From the NCBI RefSeq assembly GCF_024281035.1, contig NZ_JAMXLH010000053.1:1-64000 (forward strand): 64,000 nt of DNA, read 5' to 3'. How positions within the stretch are numbered: position 1 is the stretch's first letter; each line of letters begins with the position of its first letter. The stretch comes from Paraburkholderia sp. (lineage in GTDB: Bacteria > Pseudomonadota > Gammaproteobacteria > Burkholderiales > Burkholderiaceae). A program made the translations under genes and the position numbers. Under the pieces are notes generated by a model. The model worked only from the letters and a program-made list of their open reading frames with translations. It did no database searches and was not told the origin of the DNA. Below are positions 63,625-64,000 of this stretch, piece by piece.

Positions 63625-64000
63625 ACCGCAAGCTCAAACGCTCGCTGCTCTGCTGGCTCGCGCTCTCGCCGCTGGTGGTCGCCGTGCTGTTCCCGTTCGC
63701 CGTGATGTTCTTCACGTCGTTCAAGCCCGCCTCCGAAGTGTTCGTGTTTCCCGCACGCTGGCTGCCGGTGCACTGGCGCTGGCAGAACTACGTCGACATG
63801 TGGGAAGCCGCGAACTTCGGCGTCGCGCTGCGCAACAGCATCATCGTGAGCGTGCTTTCGACATCGCTCGCACTCGCCGTGAGCCTGCCCGCCGCCTACG
63901 CGCTCGCGCGCTTTCCGTTTCGCGGCCGCGGCCTGTACAAGCAGTTCCTGCTCGTCACGCAGATGCTTTCGCCGATCCTGCTGGTGGTGGGCCTGTTCCG
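63621..64000 (+). CDS. Sugar ABC transporter permease (MalG/UgpE-like), partial
   Basis: The second permease, cut by the window edge after 126 codons. It begins MNRKLKRSLLCWLALSPLVVAVLFPFAVMFFTSFKP and shows the MalG-type periplasmic loop EVFVFPARWLPVHWRWQNYVDMW. ATG 63621 overlaps the previous stop. Confidence 0.88.
   Translation, partial: MNRKLKRSLLCWLALSPLVVAVLFPFAVMFFTSFKPASEVFVFPARWLPVHWRWQNYVDMWEAANFGVALRNSIIVSVLSTSLALAVSLPAAYALARFPFRGRGLYKQFLLVTQMLSPILLVVGLF

Overview
The window is high-GC chromosomal DNA of a Burkholderia/Paraburkholderia-type betaproteobacterium. The case rests on the two OmpC-like general porins, the DUF4148 and DUF2242 proteins that are common in Burkholderiales, the dense one-component regulators (LysR, GntR, IclR, Lrp, RpiR), and the overall codon use. 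No rRNA, tRNA, CRISPR array, insertion sequence or prophage was recognised. The genes read as ordinary chromosome with several catabolic or transport modules, each carrying its own regulator.

Layout. (1) 1-9454: a GTCGCA hexamer repeat, an IclR regulator, then the phosphonate C-P lyase locus. phnN, a DUF1045 gene and the regulator phnF run leftwards and phnGHIJKLM runs rightwards from a shared promoter region that contains a perfect palindrome. (2) 9455-19653: an orphan basic amino-acid binding protein, an AstE/AspA-type deacylase, a porin, glgP, ltaE, a degenerate LysM/M23 lipoprotein and a small unknown gene. (3) 19654-25062: a DUF4148 protein, gnd, and a leftward operon of oxidoreductase-like, sirtuin and DUF938 genes, then an exported SGNH-type protein. 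(4) 25216-29454: gltS, a LysE exporter, a PanE-type reductase and a LysR regulator. (5) 29475-38434: an oxalate-related region with an OxlT-type antiporter, LysR, unknown membrane protein, FAH-family hydrolase, frc and a GntR regulator. Two identical 16-bp sites lie upstream of frc and of the GntR unit. A second porin follows. (6) 39051-45178: mprF-acvB (lipid lysinylation and its reversal) and a leftward GYD/small protein/glutamine synthetase unit. (7) 45397-52204: ahpCF, LysR/pirin, DoxX and a SulP transporter. (8) 52230-58026: a class-III aminotransferase with a GntR regulator and twin palindromic operators, a 45-aa membrane peptide, a rubredoxin-domain protein, a DUF2242 lipoprotein, and a divergent LysE/Lrp pair. 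(9) 58134-64000: a divergent sugar ABC transport locus (SDR, ATPase and RpiR leftwards; binding protein and two permeases rightwards), cut off at the right edge.

The most useful observations are regulatory. Several pairs of matching palindromes sit exactly where the neighbouring regulator would be expected to act (phn, oxalate, aminotransferase and sugar ABC loci). The glutamine synthetase/GYD operon, the sirtuin operon with a histone-H1-like tailed partner, and several short tandem repeats in or next to genes are the less explained items. No wholly new system can be claimed from sequence alone.
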